Shown piece by piece: positions 32,578 to 41,819 of a stretch of DNA of 64,000 nt. Source of the DNA: Nocardioides terrigena (GTDB lineage Bacteria > Actinomycetota > Actinomycetes > Propionibacteriales > Nocardioidaceae); contig NZ_PZYY01000001.1 of assembly GCF_003047265.1 (NCBI RefSeq), positions 620,001 through 684,000 on the forward strand, given 5' to 3'. Made by a program: the position numbers and the translations under genes. Under the pieces are notes generated by a model. It was not told the origin of the DNA. It saw nothing but the letters and a program-made list of their open reading frames with translations, and did not search any database. Position 1 is the first letter of the stretch. Every line of letters starts with the position of its first letter.

Positions 32578-33969
32578 TCAGTCGGGCTGGTCAGCCTCGG
32601 GCTCGGCCTCGAGCACCACGTCGGGTCCGGCGTCGGCTCCGTCGTCGAGCAGCTCGTCCTCCGTGGCCGCCGGCGGCTCGACGTCACCGATGAGCACGGC
32701 GCCGGTGAGCGCACCGGTCACCAGCTCGACCTGCCACGGTCGGGCGCCGAGGTCGCGCAGCTGCCGGCGCAGGGCGTCGGCGAGGTCGGCGGGCTCGCGG
32801 GTCTCGGGCGGAGTCCACATGGTGCGGCGTACGAAGTCGGGGGTGAGGAGGTTCTCGACCGGCAGGCCGAGCTCCTCGGAAAGAGTCAGCATGGCCGCGC
32901 GAGCCGCCTTGAAGCGGCGGTCGGCGACCGGGTCGCGGTCGGCCCACAGGCGCGGGTGCGGGGGACCGTCCTGGCGCGGGGCGCGGGTCGGGAGCTCGTC
33001 CTCGGGCATCTCGAGCACGGCCTGGAGGGTCCGGACCCATGTGTTGGCGTAGCGCTCGGCGCCGCGGCCGTGGAAGCCCTGCGTGCCGAGAAGGGACGAA
33101 CGATCGGTCGGCAGGGCGGCGGCCGCGGCCACGATCGCCCCGTCGGGGATGACCCGGCCGGGCGTGACGTCGCGGCGCGACGCGATCTCGTCGCGCGCCT
33201 CCCACAGCGCGCGGGCCGCACCGACGGAGCGACGCCCCCGCAGCTTGTGCACCCCCGAGACCCGGCGCCACGCCTCCTGGCGCACGGCAGGCTCGAAGCC
33301 GAGCAGGTGGTCGAACTCCTGGCGGGCCCAGACGTGCTTGCCGGTCTCCTCGAGCTCGGCGGCCATCAGCTCGCGCAGCTCGAGGAGGACCTCGACGTCG
33401 AGGGCGGCGTACTCGAGCCACGCCTCCGGCAGGGGGCGCGTCGACCAGTCGGCCGCGGAGTGCTCCTTGCGCATCCGCTGGCCCAGCAGGGTCTCGACGA
33501 GGGTGGCGAGCCCGACCCGCGGATAGCCGAGCAGGCGCCCGGCCAGCTCGGTGTCGAAGAGCGACGCCGGCTGCAGGCCGACCTCGCGGAGGCAGGGGAG
33601 GTCCTGGGTGGCGGCGTGCAGGATCCACTCGGTGCCGGACAGCGCCTCCTGGAGAGGAGCCAGCGACTCGAAGGCGATCGGGTCCACGAGCCAGGTGCCG
33701 GCGCCCTCGCGGCGCAGCTGGATCAGGTAGGCGCGGGCCGAGTAGCGGTAGCCGGAGGCGCGCTCGGCGTCGATGGCGACCGGCCCGGTCGCCGCGGCAA
33801 GGGCCTCGCAGGCGTCGGCGAGGCCCGCCTCGGTGTCGGTGATGCCGGGGAGGCCGTCGCGGAGCACCAGGAGCGGGACCTCGGGGGCCTCCGCCTCACC
33901 GTCGTGCCCCTCGACCTGCCCGTCGACCTGGGTCGTGTCGGGCTCGGAGGTGGTCTTGCGTCGGGACAT
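32578..33969 (-). CDS. rnd: Ribonuclease D family 3'-5' exonuclease
   Basis: 463 residues. DEDD exonuclease motifs are visible: PVAIDAERASGY (Asp/Glu of motif I), LFDTELAGRLLGYPRVGL (motif II) and YAALDVEVLLEL (motif III Tyr-x3-Asp). An HRDC-like helical domain follows (VSGVHKLRGRRS; ARALWEARDEIASRRDV). The acidic C-terminal tail is extra. It trims RNA 3' ends such as tRNA precursors. It is separated from the DUF3000 gene by 2 bp, an arrangement conserved in actinobacteria beside hemE. Confidence 0.92.
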   Translation of the reverse strand: MSRRKTTSEPDTTQVDGQVEGHDGEAEAPEVPLLVLRDGLPGITDTEAGLADACEALAAATGPVAIDAERASGYRYSARAYLIQLRREGAGTWLVDPIAFESLAPLQEALSGTEWILHAATQDLPCLREVGLQPASLFDTELAGRLLGYPRVGLATLVETLLGQRMRKEHSAADWSTRPLPEAWLEYAALDVEVLLELRELMAAELEETGKHVWARQEFDHLLGFEPAVRQEAWRRVSGVHKLRGRRSVGAARALWEARDEIASRRDVTPGRVIPDGAIVAAAAALPTDRSSLLGTQGFHGRGAERYANTWVRTLQAVLEMPEDELPTRAPRQDGPPHPRLWADRDPVADRRFKAARAAMLTLSEELGLPVENLLTPDFVRRTMWTPPETREPADLADALRRQLRDLGARPWQVELVTGALTGAVLIGDVEPPAATEDELLDDGADAGPDVVLEAEPEADQPD

Positions 33970-33971
33970 CG

Positions 33972-34589
33972 TCAGGAGCCGCGCTGCCCACGTCGGCTCG
34001 GGATGGCGGTCACGCCCTCGGGCACGGGGGGAAGGCCGACCGCGGTGCAGAGCAGCTCGGCCCACGCCTCGACGTGCGCCTTCATGTCCGGGACGCCCTG
34101 CTCGTCGGTGACCGGCGTCCAGGACGCGCGGACCTCCAGCTGGGCGGTGCCGTCCTCGTCGGCCATCCCGCCGAAGCTCTCCGTGGCCACGCTCGTCACG
34201 GTGCCGGAGGCGGCGAGGTAGGTCGCGCTGTGGGCCTCGAGGGCCTCGGTCAGCCAGGTCCAGCCGACTGCGGCCAGCATCGGGTCGCTGACGAGCTCGG
34301 GGTCGATCTCGGCGCGGGCGTAGGCCACGCAGCGGAAGGTGCCCTCCCACGCGTCGTTGCCGGCGGGGTCGTGGAGCAGGATGATCCGGCCGGTGCCGAG
34401 GTCGACCTCGTCGACCGTGACGTCGGCCGACAGTGCGGTCGACCACGGGGCGATGCGCTGCGGGGCCGGCATCTCCTCGCAGAACACTTCGGGACGGACC
34501 GCAGCCGCACGCATCTTCTCTGCCGCCGCGCGGAACTCCGCGGGGCCGACGGCACCCGTGGGCGGGTGCGACTCCTGACGGGCCACCAT
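33972..34589 (-). CDS. DUF3000 family protein
   Basis: 205 residues. Contains the DUF3000 pattern: FRAAAEKMRAA, RPEVFCEEMPAPQRIAPWS, GRIILLHDPAGNDAWEGTFRCVAY-type core and WTWLTEALE. Its function is unknown; it occurs in actinobacteria between hemE and an RNase D gene, exactly as here. ATG 34589 is preferred over GTG 34598 because TACTGT (34597-34602, minus strand) is 7 nt upstream. It shares a 73-bp divergent promoter region with hemE. Confidence 0.88.
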   Translation of the reverse strand: MVARQESHPPTGAVGPAEFRAAAEKMRAAAVRPEVFCEEMPAPQRIAPWSTALSADVTVDEVDLGTGRIILLHDPAGNDAWEGTFRCVAYARAEIDPELVSDPMLAAVGWTWLTEALEAHSATYLAASGTVTSVATESFGGMADEDGTAQLEVRASWTPVTDEQGVPDMKAHVEAWAELLCTAVGLPPVPEGVTAIPSRRGQRGS

Positions 34590-34662
34590 GGAAGCCACAG
34601 TAGGTCAGGACCGGCCCACGGCGATGTGTCGCCACGCCGCCTGACCTGCGAGGATTCGCCCC

Positions 34663-35691
34663 GTGACCAGCCTTGCCGACAGCCCGTTCCTCCGTGCCGC
34701 CCGCGGGGAGGAGCCCAGCCACACTCCGGTCTGGTACATGCGCCAGGCCGGCCGCTCGCTGCCGGAGTACCTCGCGCTGCGCGAGGGCACCGCGATGCTC
34801 GACGCCTGCATGGACCCCGACATGGTCGTCGAGATCACCCTCCAGCCGGTCCGGCGGTACGGCGTGGACGCGGCCATCTTCTTCTCCGACATCGTGCTGC
34901 CGCTCAAGGCCGTCGGTGTCGACCTCGACATCAAGCCCGGCGTCGGGCCGGTCGTGGCCCAGCCCGTGCGCACCCTGGCCGACGTGGAGGCGATCGACGA
35001 CCTCACCGCCGACCACGTCCCCTTCATCACCCAGGCGGTCCGCGGCCTCGTGGGTGAGCTCGGTGGCACCCCGCTGATCGGCTTCGCGGGCGCCCCCTTC
35101 ACCGTCGCGTCGTACCTCGTCGAGGGTGGTCCCTCCAAGGAGCACGCGAAGACCAAGGCGATGATGTTCGGCGCCCCCGAGGTCTGGGACGCGCTGATGA
35201 CCAAGATCGCGGGCATCGCCGCGACGTACCTCCGCATCCAGGTCGAGGCGGGCGCGAGTGCCGTGCAGCTCTTCGACTCGTGGGCGGGTGCGCTCACGCC
35301 GGCCGACTACCGCGAGCACGTCATGCCGCACTCGTCGCGCGTGCTGGCCGCGGCCGGTGAGCTCGGCGTGCCCCGCATCCACTTCGGCGTGGGCACCACC
35401 AACCTGCTCGGCCCGATGGGCCAGGCGGGCGCCGACGTGGTGGGCGTCGACTGGCGCACGCCCCTGGAGAACGCCATCCCGCTCGTGGGCGACAAGGTCG
35501 TCCAGGGCAACCTCGACCCGACGCTGGTCTTCGCGCCCACCGACGTGATGACCGCCCGCGCCGCCGAGATCATCGAGGCCGGCCGGGCCGCCAAGGGTCA
35601 CATCTTCAACCTCGGCCACGGGGTCATCCCCAGCACCGACCCCGACCAGCTCAAGCGGCTGACGGAGTTCGTGCAGTCCTACCCCCGCTGA
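34663..35691 (+). CDS. hemE: Uroporphyrinogen decarboxylase
   Basis: 342 residues, full length. The N-terminal signature PVWYMRQAGRSLPEY (about 22-36) and the second signature GFAGAPFTVASYLVEGG are intact; FFSDIVLPLKAVG and the C-terminal FNLGHGVIPSTDP are also typical. Converts uroporphyrinogen III to coproporphyrinogen III in the cytosol. GTG start, with GAGGAT (34650-34655) 7 nt upstream. Related heme genes cgoX and chdC follow after two unrelated minus-strand genes. Confidence 0.97.
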   Translation: MTSLADSPFLRAARGEEPSHTPVWYMRQAGRSLPEYLALREGTAMLDACMDPDMVVEITLQPVRRYGVDAAIFFSDIVLPLKAVGVDLDIKPGVGPVVAQPVRTLADVEAIDDLTADHVPFITQAVRGLVGELGGTPLIGFAGAPFTVASYLVEGGPSKEHAKTKAMMFGAPEVWDALMTKIAGIAATYLRIQVEAGASAVQLFDSWAGALTPADYREHVMPHSSRVLAAAGELGVPRIHFGVGTTNLLGPMGQAGADVVGVDWRTPLENAIPLVGDKVVQGNLDPTLVFAPTDVMTARAAEIIEAGRAAKGHIFNLGHGVIPSTDPDQLKRLTEFVQSYPR

Positions 35692-35703
35692 CCGGGGGAG
35701 GGC

Positions 35704-36771
35704 TCAGGCCTTCTTGGCGGTGGTCCGGCGCACCGTCCTGGTCACGGTCGGCTTGGTCGTCGCCGACCCGGTGACCGACGCGGGCTCCTCCGGCTCCGGG
35801 GCCGCCGGGGGCTGGGTCTTCTTGGCCGCCGTCTTGCGGGCGGTCGTCTTCCTGGTGGCGGTCTTCTTCGGCGCCGTCTCGGCCTTGTCCGCCGGCGCCT
35901 TCTTCGTCGCTGCCGCCTTGGCGGGGGCCGCCTCCTGCGGCGCCGTCTTCTGCGGAGCAGCCTTGTCGGCCTTGTCCGCGGGTGCCTTGCTGGTGGCGGC
36001 CTTGGCCGGGGTGCCCTTGAGCCGCACCAGGATCTGGCGACCCTCGGTGAGCGACTCGAGGTAGGGCTGCGCGGCCACGAGTGACGAGAGCTTGGCGTGC
36101 CCGAAGTTGCGAGGGTCGAAGCTCGCCTGGGTGCGGCTCAGGTGGTTGCCGATCGCCGAGACGCTGCTCCAGCCCTCGTCGTCGGCGGTCGCGTTGACCG
36201 CCCGCGTCAGGGCGCCCTCGAGGTTGAGGCGGGGAGCCGCGTCGGCGTCGTCGAGCACGTCGGGAGCGTCCGCGTCGTCCGCCTCGTCGGCCGGAGCGGA
36301 CCGGCCGGAGGGCTCGGAGGCCTGCTCGCCCAGCACCTCGAGGGCGATGAAGCGGTCGCAGGCGTTCTGCAGGGACTGGGGGGTGCGCTGGCGGCCGAGG
36401 CCGTAGACGACCTTGCCGGACTCGCGCAGGCGCAGGGCCAGGCCGGTGAAGTCGGAGTCGCTGCTCACGAGGGCGAAGGCCTCGACGTTGCCGGCGTACA
36501 GCAGGTCCATGGCGTCGATGATGAGCGCGGAGTCGGTGGAGTTCTTGCCGGTGGTGAAGGCGGTCTGGTGGATCGCGCGGATGGCGCGGGCGTTGAGCTC
36601 GCGCGTCCAACCGCTGAGGCGCTGCGACGAGAAGTCGCCGTACGCGCGCTTGATCGTCGGGGTGCCGTACTTGGCGAGCTCCTCCAACAACGCCTCGGCG
36701 TACTTGGGCGAGGTGTTGTCGGCGTCGATGAGCACGGCGATCCGGACGTTGGTGCTGAGGTCGTTGTCCAC
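35704..36771 (-). CDS. NYN (PIN-like) RNase domain protein with LOTUS domain and basic tail
   Basis: 355 residues in three parts. Residues 9-150 are a NYN domain with acidic residues in VLIDADN (Asp16, Asp18), TDSALIIDAMDLL and SSDSDF, as in LabA-like nucleases. Residues about 182-252 form an OST-HTH/LOTUS-like RNA-binding domain (EGALTRAV; WSSVSAIGNHL; GHAKLSSLV). Residues 255-355 are a Lys/Ala/Thr/Pro-rich histone-H1-like tail. Probably an RNA-processing nuclease. TAAGGT (36778-36783, minus strand) is 6 nt before the GTG. Confidence 0.85.
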   Translation of the reverse strand: MDNDLSTNVRIAVLIDADNTSPKYAEALLEELAKYGTPTIKRAYGDFSSQRLSGWTRELNARAIRAIHQTAFTTGKNSTDSALIIDAMDLLYAGNVEAFALVSSDSDFTGLALRLRESGKVVYGLGRQRTPQSLQNACDRFIALEVLGEQASEPSGRSAPADEADDADAPDVLDDADAAPRLNLEGALTRAVNATADDEGWSSVSAIGNHLSRTQASFDPRNFGHAKLSSLVAAQPYLESLTEGRQILVRLKGTPAKAATSKAPADKADKAAPQKTAPQEAAPAKAAATKKAPADKAETAPKKTATRKTTARKTAAKKTQPPAAPEPEEPASVTGSATTKPTVTRTVRRTTAKKA

Positions 36772-36830
36772 CCACGCACCTTACTGACGAGGTGCGGGGG
36801 CGGTGGTCGCCGGCCCGTGGTGCTTGCGGG

Positions 36831-36876
36831 AACGTCATGGGGACCGATCGCTGGGGCGACCGGCCCCCATGACGTT
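36831..36876. repeat. Palindromic repeat, family B, copy 2
   Basis: AACGTCATGGGG (36831-36842) and CCCCATGACGTT (36865-36876) close a 46-bp palindrome with 19 of 21 pairs and a 4-nt loop. It is the same family as 18554-18597. It lies between the DUF4349 gene stop and the NYN gene start, five bp past the stop. Confidence 0.85.
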
Positions 36877-36880
36877 GCGA

Positions 36881-37888
36881 TCAGGCGGCCGCGGGAGGCG
36901 TCGCCGGCGGGCGACGGCGGCGCACCGAGCGGCGTACGACGAGCCACACCGGGGTCCCGAGCAGGGCCAGCACCGCGACGAAGGGCAGCAGGGCGCCCGC
37001 GATGGTGGCCAGCCCGACGGCGACCGCGCCGAGGGCCTTCATGCCGCCGGTGAAGCCGGCCAGGAAGCCCGACGCCTCCTCGTCCTCCGGCGGCTCCTCG
37101 TCGGGAGTGCGGCTGATGTCGACGACGATCGTCGAGTCGCGGGTCTGGTCGGCCAGCCACGCCTGCTGGCCCTTGAGCGAGTCGAGCTCCGCCTGCCGGG
37201 TGGTGAGCTGGGACTCGATCCAGATGATGTCCTTCAGCCCCTGCGCCCGGGCCAGGAGCTGCTCGACGCGCTGGAGGCTCGCCTCCTGGGCGCGGACGCG
37301 CACGTCGGTGTCGATGACCTGGGTGCTGACGTCCTCCGAGGTCCGGTCCGAGCCGCGCAGGTCGGCCACGCCCTCGAGGGCGGTCATCGCGTCGCCGAAG
37401 CTGCCCGCCGGCACCCGCACCACCAGTCGCGCGTAGACGGTGTCGCCGTCCTCGTCGGTGTCCGTCTGCTCCTCGGTGATGTCCCCACCGCTGGCGTCGA
37501 CGACCCGCTGCACGTCACGCCGGGCGTCGCGCACGTCGTCGCTGGTGAGCGACACGGTGCCGTGGGAGATGACGTGCCGCTCGACCGCGACGGGCGCCCG
37601 GGCGGCGCCCGTGGACGACGTGGTGGCGCCGGAGCTCCGGTCCTGGGCGGCCGCGCCGTCCGACCCGCTGCCGGCCGTGCCCCCGGACCCGCCACCGTCC
37701 TCGCCCGGGGCCCGCGACGCGGACGACGACTCGTCGGACGAGCCGGCCGAGCCATCCGACGCGTCCTGGCCGCCGCCGGATGAGGAGCAGGCGGCCAGCA
37801 CGGCCGTCATCGAGATCGCGGCCGCCAGGCCCAGCAGCCGGCGGGTGCGCCGTCCGGGGTGGCGGGTGGGCTGCGCGTGAGTGGTCAT
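36881..37888 (-). CDS. DUF4349 membrane lipoprotein
   Basis: 335 residues. Signal peptide with lipobox LAAC, a long Ser/Gly/Asp-rich linker, then the DUF4349 domain: VISHGTVSLTSDDV, ARLVVRVPAGSFGDAMTAL, coiled-coil RVRAQEASLQRVEQLL through IWIESQLTTRQAELDSL, and IVVDISRT. A C-terminal membrane helix and a basic tail end the protein. Family function is unknown; it is envelope-located. Upstream it is divergent from cgoX. Confidence 0.85.
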   Translation of the reverse strand: MTTHAQPTRHPGRRTRRLLGLAAAISMTAVLAACSSSGGGQDASDGSAGSSDESSSASRAPGEDGGGSGGTAGSGSDGAAAQDRSSGATTSSTGAARAPVAVERHVISHGTVSLTSDDVRDARRDVQRVVDASGGDITEEQTDTDEDGDTVYARLVVRVPAGSFGDAMTALEGVADLRGSDRTSEDVSTQVIDTDVRVRAQEASLQRVEQLLARAQGLKDIIWIESQLTTRQAELDSLKGQQAWLADQTRDSTIVVDISRTPDEEPPEDEEASGFLAGFTGGMKALGAVAVGLATIAGALLPFVAVLALLGTPVWLVVRRSVRRRRPPATPPAAA

Positions 37889-37984
37889 GGCGGTCCGACG
37901 CTGCAGTCGGCGGCGACGGTTCCCCCGCGTCGTACGCCGTGACCGGATCGTTGCCCGATCCTCGCCGCGTGGGAGGGTGACCCG

Positions 37985-39319
37985 GTGCGAGACGTCGTGG
38001 TGGTGGGGGCCGGGGTGGGCGGCCTGACCGCCGCCCGTGACCTGGTCCGGGCCGGCCGGGACGTGCTCGTCCTGGAGGGGTCGCCCGAGGTCGGCGGCAA
38101 GCTCCGTCGGGCGTCGGTGGCCGGCGTCGTCGTCGACGTCGGCGCCGAGGCGATGCTGGCCCGCCGCCCCGAGGGGGTCGCGCTCGCCGCGGAGCTCGGG
38201 ATCGAGGTCGTGCACCCGACGTCCGCCGCGTCGCAGGTGTGGTCGCGCGGCGCCCTGCGCCGCCTGCCGCGCAGCCTCATGGGGGTTCCGTTCGACCTCG
38301 AGGACCTCGCCTCGAGCGGCGTCCTCTCCCCGGAGGGCCTGGCCCGGGCCGGCGTCGAGCGCATCGGCGCCGCCCCGACCCACGACGTCTCCGTCGGCGA
38401 CCTGGTCGCCGAGCGGCTGGGTGACGAGGTCGTCGAGCGGCTCGTCGAGCCGCTGCTCGGTGGCGTGTACGCCGGCAGCGCGCGGCGCATCTCCACGGCC
38501 GCCGCGGTGCCCCAGCTGCTCGCCATGGCCCGGCGCGGGTCCCTGCTCGAGCAGGCCTCCACCATCGTCCCCTCGGACGCCCCGGTCTTCGCCGGCATCG
38601 CAGGCGGGATGGGCCAGCTCACCGAGGTCCTCGCCGCCGGGCTCGAGGTGCGCACGTCGGCGACCGTGCGCTCGGTGGTCCGGGCTGCCGACGGCTGGCG
38701 GCTCACCGTCGGCTCGGCCGCCGCGCCGGAGACGATCCTGGCCCGCTCGGTCGTGCTGGCCACCCCCGCTGCCCCGACCGCCCGGCTCCTCGACGGCGTC
38801 GCTCCCGGCGCCGCCCGCGATCTCGCCACGGTCGAGGCTGCCAGTGTGGCGGTGGTGACGCTGGCCTTCGAGGCGGCCGCCGTCGAGGCGCTGGCCGACC
38901 GCTCCGGCTTCCTCGTGCCCCCGCTGGAGGGTCGCGGGATCAAGGCGAGCACCTTCTCATTCGCCAAGTGGGACTGGGTCCGCGAGGCCGGCGACGGGCT
39001 GGCCCTGCTGCGCACCTCGCTGGGCCGGCACGGCGAGGAGGCCACCCTCCGGGCGCCGGACGAGGCGCTGGTGCAGACGTCGCTGGCCGAGCTCGCAGCC
39101 CTCGCGGGGATCACCGCGGAGCCGGTGGGCACGCACGTGCAGCGGTGGGGCGGGGGACTCCCGCAGTACGCCGTCGGACACGTCGACCTCGTGGCCCGGG
39201 TCCGTGCCGCGCTGCCGCCCGGGATCGTGGTCTGCGGGGCGGCGTACGACGGGGTCGGGATCCCGGCCGTCATCGGGTCCGCCCACCGGGCGGCGGTTGA
39301 GCTCGCCCGGGCAGAATGA
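37985..39319 (+). CDS. cgoX: Coproporphyrinogen III oxidase (HemY/CgoX, FAD)
   Basis: 444 residues. FAD-binding [13 protein letters not shown] (about 8-20) and [21 protein letters not shown], the central [14 protein letters not shown] and a C-terminal [17 protein letters not shown]. In actinobacteria this oxygen-dependent enzyme oxidises coproporphyrinogen III to coproporphyrin III. GTG start, with GAGGGT (37973-37978) 6 nt before it. Followed 4 bp later by chdC. Confidence 0.93.
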   Translation: MRDVVVVGAGVGGLTAARDLVRAGRDVLVLEGSPEVGGKLRRASVAGVVVDVGAEAMLARRPEGVALAAELGIEVVHPTSAASQVWSRGALRRLPRSLMGVPFDLEDLASSGVLSPEGLARAGVERIGAAPTHDVSVGDLVAERLGDEVVERLVEPLLGGVYAGSARRISTAAAVPQLLAMARRGSLLEQASTIVPSDAPVFAGIAGGMGQLTEVLAAGLEVRTSATVRSVVRAADGWRLTVGSAAAPETILARSVVLATPAAPTARLLDGVAPGAARDLATVEAASVAVVTLAFEAAAVEALADRSGFLVPPLEGRGIKASTFSFAKWDWVREAGDGLALLRTSLGRHGEEATLRAPDEALVQTSLAELAALAGITAEPVGTHVQRWGGGLPQYAVGHVDLVARVRAALPPGIVVCGAAYDGVGIPAVIGSAHRAAVELARAE

Positions 39320-39323
39320 GGGC

Positions 39324-40025
39324 ATGGCCAACAGCAACGCAGCCCGGACCCGTGAGCTCAACGACACCATCCGCTACACGATGTGGTCGGTCTTCAAGCT
39401 CCGCGACGTGATCGGGGACGCCGACCGGGAGGCGGAGGCGGCCGACCTCGAGGCGTTCATCGAGGTGCTGGCCGAGGACGACGTGGTGGTCCGCGGCCTC
39501 TACGACGTCTCCGGCCTGCGCGCCGACGCCGACGTCATGGTCTGGTGGCACGCCGCCGACTCCGAGCAGCTCCAGGTCGCCTACAACGTGTTCCGTCGTA
39601 CGGCGTTCGGCCGCCGCCTCGAGCCCGTCTGGTCGCAGATGGCCCTCCACCGCCCGGCGGAGTTCAACAAGTCCCACATCCCGGCCTTCCTCGCCGACGA
39701 GGAGGCCCGCAAGCACATCTGCGTCTACCCCTTCGTCCGCTCCTACGAGTGGTACCTCCTCGACGACTCCGAGCGTCGCCGGATGCTGGCCGAGCACGGC
39801 CAGATGGCGCGCGACTACGTCGACGTGCGGGCCAACACCGTGGCCTCGTTCGCGCTCGGCGACTACGAGTGGATGCTGGCCTTCGAGGCCGACGAGCTGC
39901 ACCGGATCGTCGACCTGATGCGCCACCTGCGGGCCTCCGACGCGCGCCGCCACGTGCGCGAGGAGGTGCCGTTCTACACCGGCTCGCGGCTCTCGCCGGC
40001 CGAGATGCTCACCCGCCTGCCCTGA
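39324..40025 (+). CDS. chdC: Coproheme decarboxylase (HemQ/ChdC)
   Basis: 233 residues of the chlorite-dismutase fold: [41 protein letters not shown] and [14 protein letters not shown]. It converts coproheme III to heme b with peroxide, the last step of the Gram-positive heme route. It follows cgoX by 4 bp. CAGAAT (39312-39317) lies 6 nt before its ATG, so an internal leaderless promoter is possible. The ferrochelatase (cpfC) is not in the window. Confidence 0.96.
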   Translation: MANSNAARTRELNDTIRYTMWSVFKLRDVIGDADREAEAADLEAFIEVLAEDDVVVRGLYDVSGLRADADVMVWWHAADSEQLQVAYNVFRRTAFGRRLEPVWSQMALHRPAEFNKSHIPAFLADEEARKHICVYPFVRSYEWYLLDDSERRRMLAEHGQMARDYVDVRANTVASFALGDYEWMLAFEADELHRIVDLMRHLRASDARRHVREEVPFYTGSRLSPAEMLTRLP

Positions 40026-40038
40026 CCGGGAACCCACC

Positions 40039-40983
40039 GTGACCGCGCCTCGTCGTACCGCCATGAAGACCCCCGCGATGAAGACCCTCGGTGCTGTCGT
40101 GACCGCCACCGCCGTCCTGCTCGTCCTCGGCGCCTGCTCGACCGAGGAGCAGATGCGCGCGGTCGACCCGGCCGGGCAGTCCGACACCGACACGGGCACG
40201 TCCACGTCCTCGGGCGGCGCGATGCCGACCGCGCTGCCCGCCGCCGAGGGCGAGGTCTCGACGGGCGGGCTGGTCACGGTGCTCGACGACGGCGAGGGGC
40301 CGGAGCTGTGCCACGCGGTGGCCGAGTCCTTCCCCCCGCAGTGCTCGGGCGTGCCGATGGCCGGCTGGACGTGGGCCGACCACCCCGAGCACGAGGACGA
40401 GTCCGGGGTGAAGTGGGGGGACTTCGCCCTCACCGGCACCTTCGACGGCACGACCTTCACGGTCACCGACGCCATCCCGGCCGCGCTGTACGACGCGCTC
40501 AACGAGGAGCCCGAGCCGCTGCCGGGCACGCCGTGCGAGCCCCCCGCCGGCGGGTGGGCGGTCGTGGACGCGGCCAAGGCCACCCCGGAGGCGATGGACG
40601 CGACCTTCACCGAGGCCGCCCGGTTGCCCGGCTTCGCCGGGACCTGGATGGACCAGTCGCAGGACCCCAGCGCCACCAACGACCCCACGAAGGTGATCAT
40701 CAACGTCGCCGTCACCGAGGACGTCGAGGGTGCCGAGGCGACCCTGCGCGACACCTGGGGCGGGGCGCTGTGCGTGAGCCCGGCCCGCTACACCGAGGCC
40801 GAGCTCAACGAGATCTCGATGGAGCTCCAATCGCTGCCCGGCGTGCTCACCACCTCGGGCGCCGCCGACGTGGTGCAGGCCGAGGTGCTCCACGACGACG
40901 GGTCGCTGCAGGCATGGGCCGACGAGGAGTACGGCGAGGGGCGCGTCGAGATCACCTCGGCGCTCCAGCCGGTCGAGGGCTGA
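40039..40983 (+). CDS. Hypothetical lipoprotein
   Basis: 314 residues. Signal peptide with lipobox LGAC, a Thr/Ser/Gly linker, then a folded domain with four cysteines (ELCHAV, PQCSGV, TPCEPP, ALCVSP) and several Trp (AGWTWADHP, GGWAVV). It would be tethered outside the membrane. GTG 40039 is used; ATG 40063 or 40078 also give a signal peptide. It lies 13 bp after chdC and may share its transcript. No family recognised. Confidence 0.65.
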   Translation: MTAPRRTAMKTPAMKTLGAVVTATAVLLVLGACSTEEQMRAVDPAGQSDTDTGTSTSSGGAMPTALPAAEGEVSTGGLVTVLDDGEGPELCHAVAESFPPQCSGVPMAGWTWADHPEHEDESGVKWGDFALTGTFDGTTFTVTDAIPAALYDALNEEPEPLPGTPCEPPAGGWAVVDAAKATPEAMDATFTEAARLPGFAGTWMDQSQDPSATNDPTKVIINVAVTEDVEGAEATLRDTWGGALCVSPARYTEAELNEISMELQSLPGVLTTSGAADVVQAEVLHDDGSLQAWADEEYGEGRVEITSALQPVEG

Positions 40984-40987
40984 GCCC

Positions 40988-41548
40988 TCACTCCTGCCGC
41001 GAGGCCGCCGCCGGGTCCGGGTCGTTCCCGGCGGTCGGGGGAAGGTCGACCCGGACGTCGATCCGGTTGTCCTCGCTCGAGGTCGACGTCATCGGCCCCA
41101 GCCGGGCCAGCATGGCCAGCGACGCCCGGTTGTCGGCCGCCACCGTCGTGACGACGCGGGTGACGCCTCGCGGCCGCTCCTGCACCAGCTCGGCGAGCAG
41201 CGCCGTGGCGACGCCGCGGCCCTGCCACTCGTCGACCACCGTCACCGCGACGTCGGCCTCGGTCGGCTCGTGGTCGTAGCGGATCATCCGGGCCAGGCCG
41301 ACCGGTACTCCCACGTGGTCCTCGCCGATCACGACCAGGACCAGCGCGACGTGGTCGATCCCGTCCACCTCGTCGACCAGGTGCTCCAGCATCGCGTCGG
41401 TCAGGTGCGGGACCGCCGCGAGGAAGCGGCGACGCCGACTGAGGGGGGAGAGGTGCTCGTAGGACTCGCGGAGCAGCTCGCGATCACCCGGCAGCAGGGC
41501 CCAGATCTGCGCGGGAGTGCCGTCGTCGAGCCGGACCTCGGTGATCAG
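40988..41548 (-). pseudogene. GNAT acetyltransferase with no normal start (possible frameshift)
   Basis: The frame encodes a GNAT domain: VRLDDGTPAQIW, SYEHLSPLSRRRRFLAAVPHL, the acetyl-CoA loop DEWQGRGVATALL and NRASLAMLARLG. The only ATG in frame (41392) would delete the first ~50 residues of the domain. Upstream the frame is open but offers no ATG, GTG or TTG, only CTG at 41548. A neighbouring frame has ATG at 41637 (MHSDDRTAGAEEPRDG) and stops at 41545. A frameshift near 41550-41600, natural or a sequencing error, or a rare CTG start, would explain this. Confidence 0.65.
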
Positions 41549-41819
41549 GACGCGCTCCGCGGTCGGCTGCCGCGCGGTGCCGTGCGACCGCCGTCGCGCG
41601 GCTCCTCCGCCCCGGCGGTCCTGTCGTCGCTGTGCATGCCTCCAGCGTGCCGCCCCGGTCCGCGCGCGCTCAGGGCCGAAGGTCCCGACCCGTCCGGCCC
41701 CCGGCTGCCCGGACCCGCTCCGTGGGGTACAGGTCCCGTGCCGGCGGGTCCAACAGCACTACTGGCCGGTCGTCCGCCCACCGGATGATGGTGGTGGAAC
41801 CCCAGCCTGGAGCGGACGC

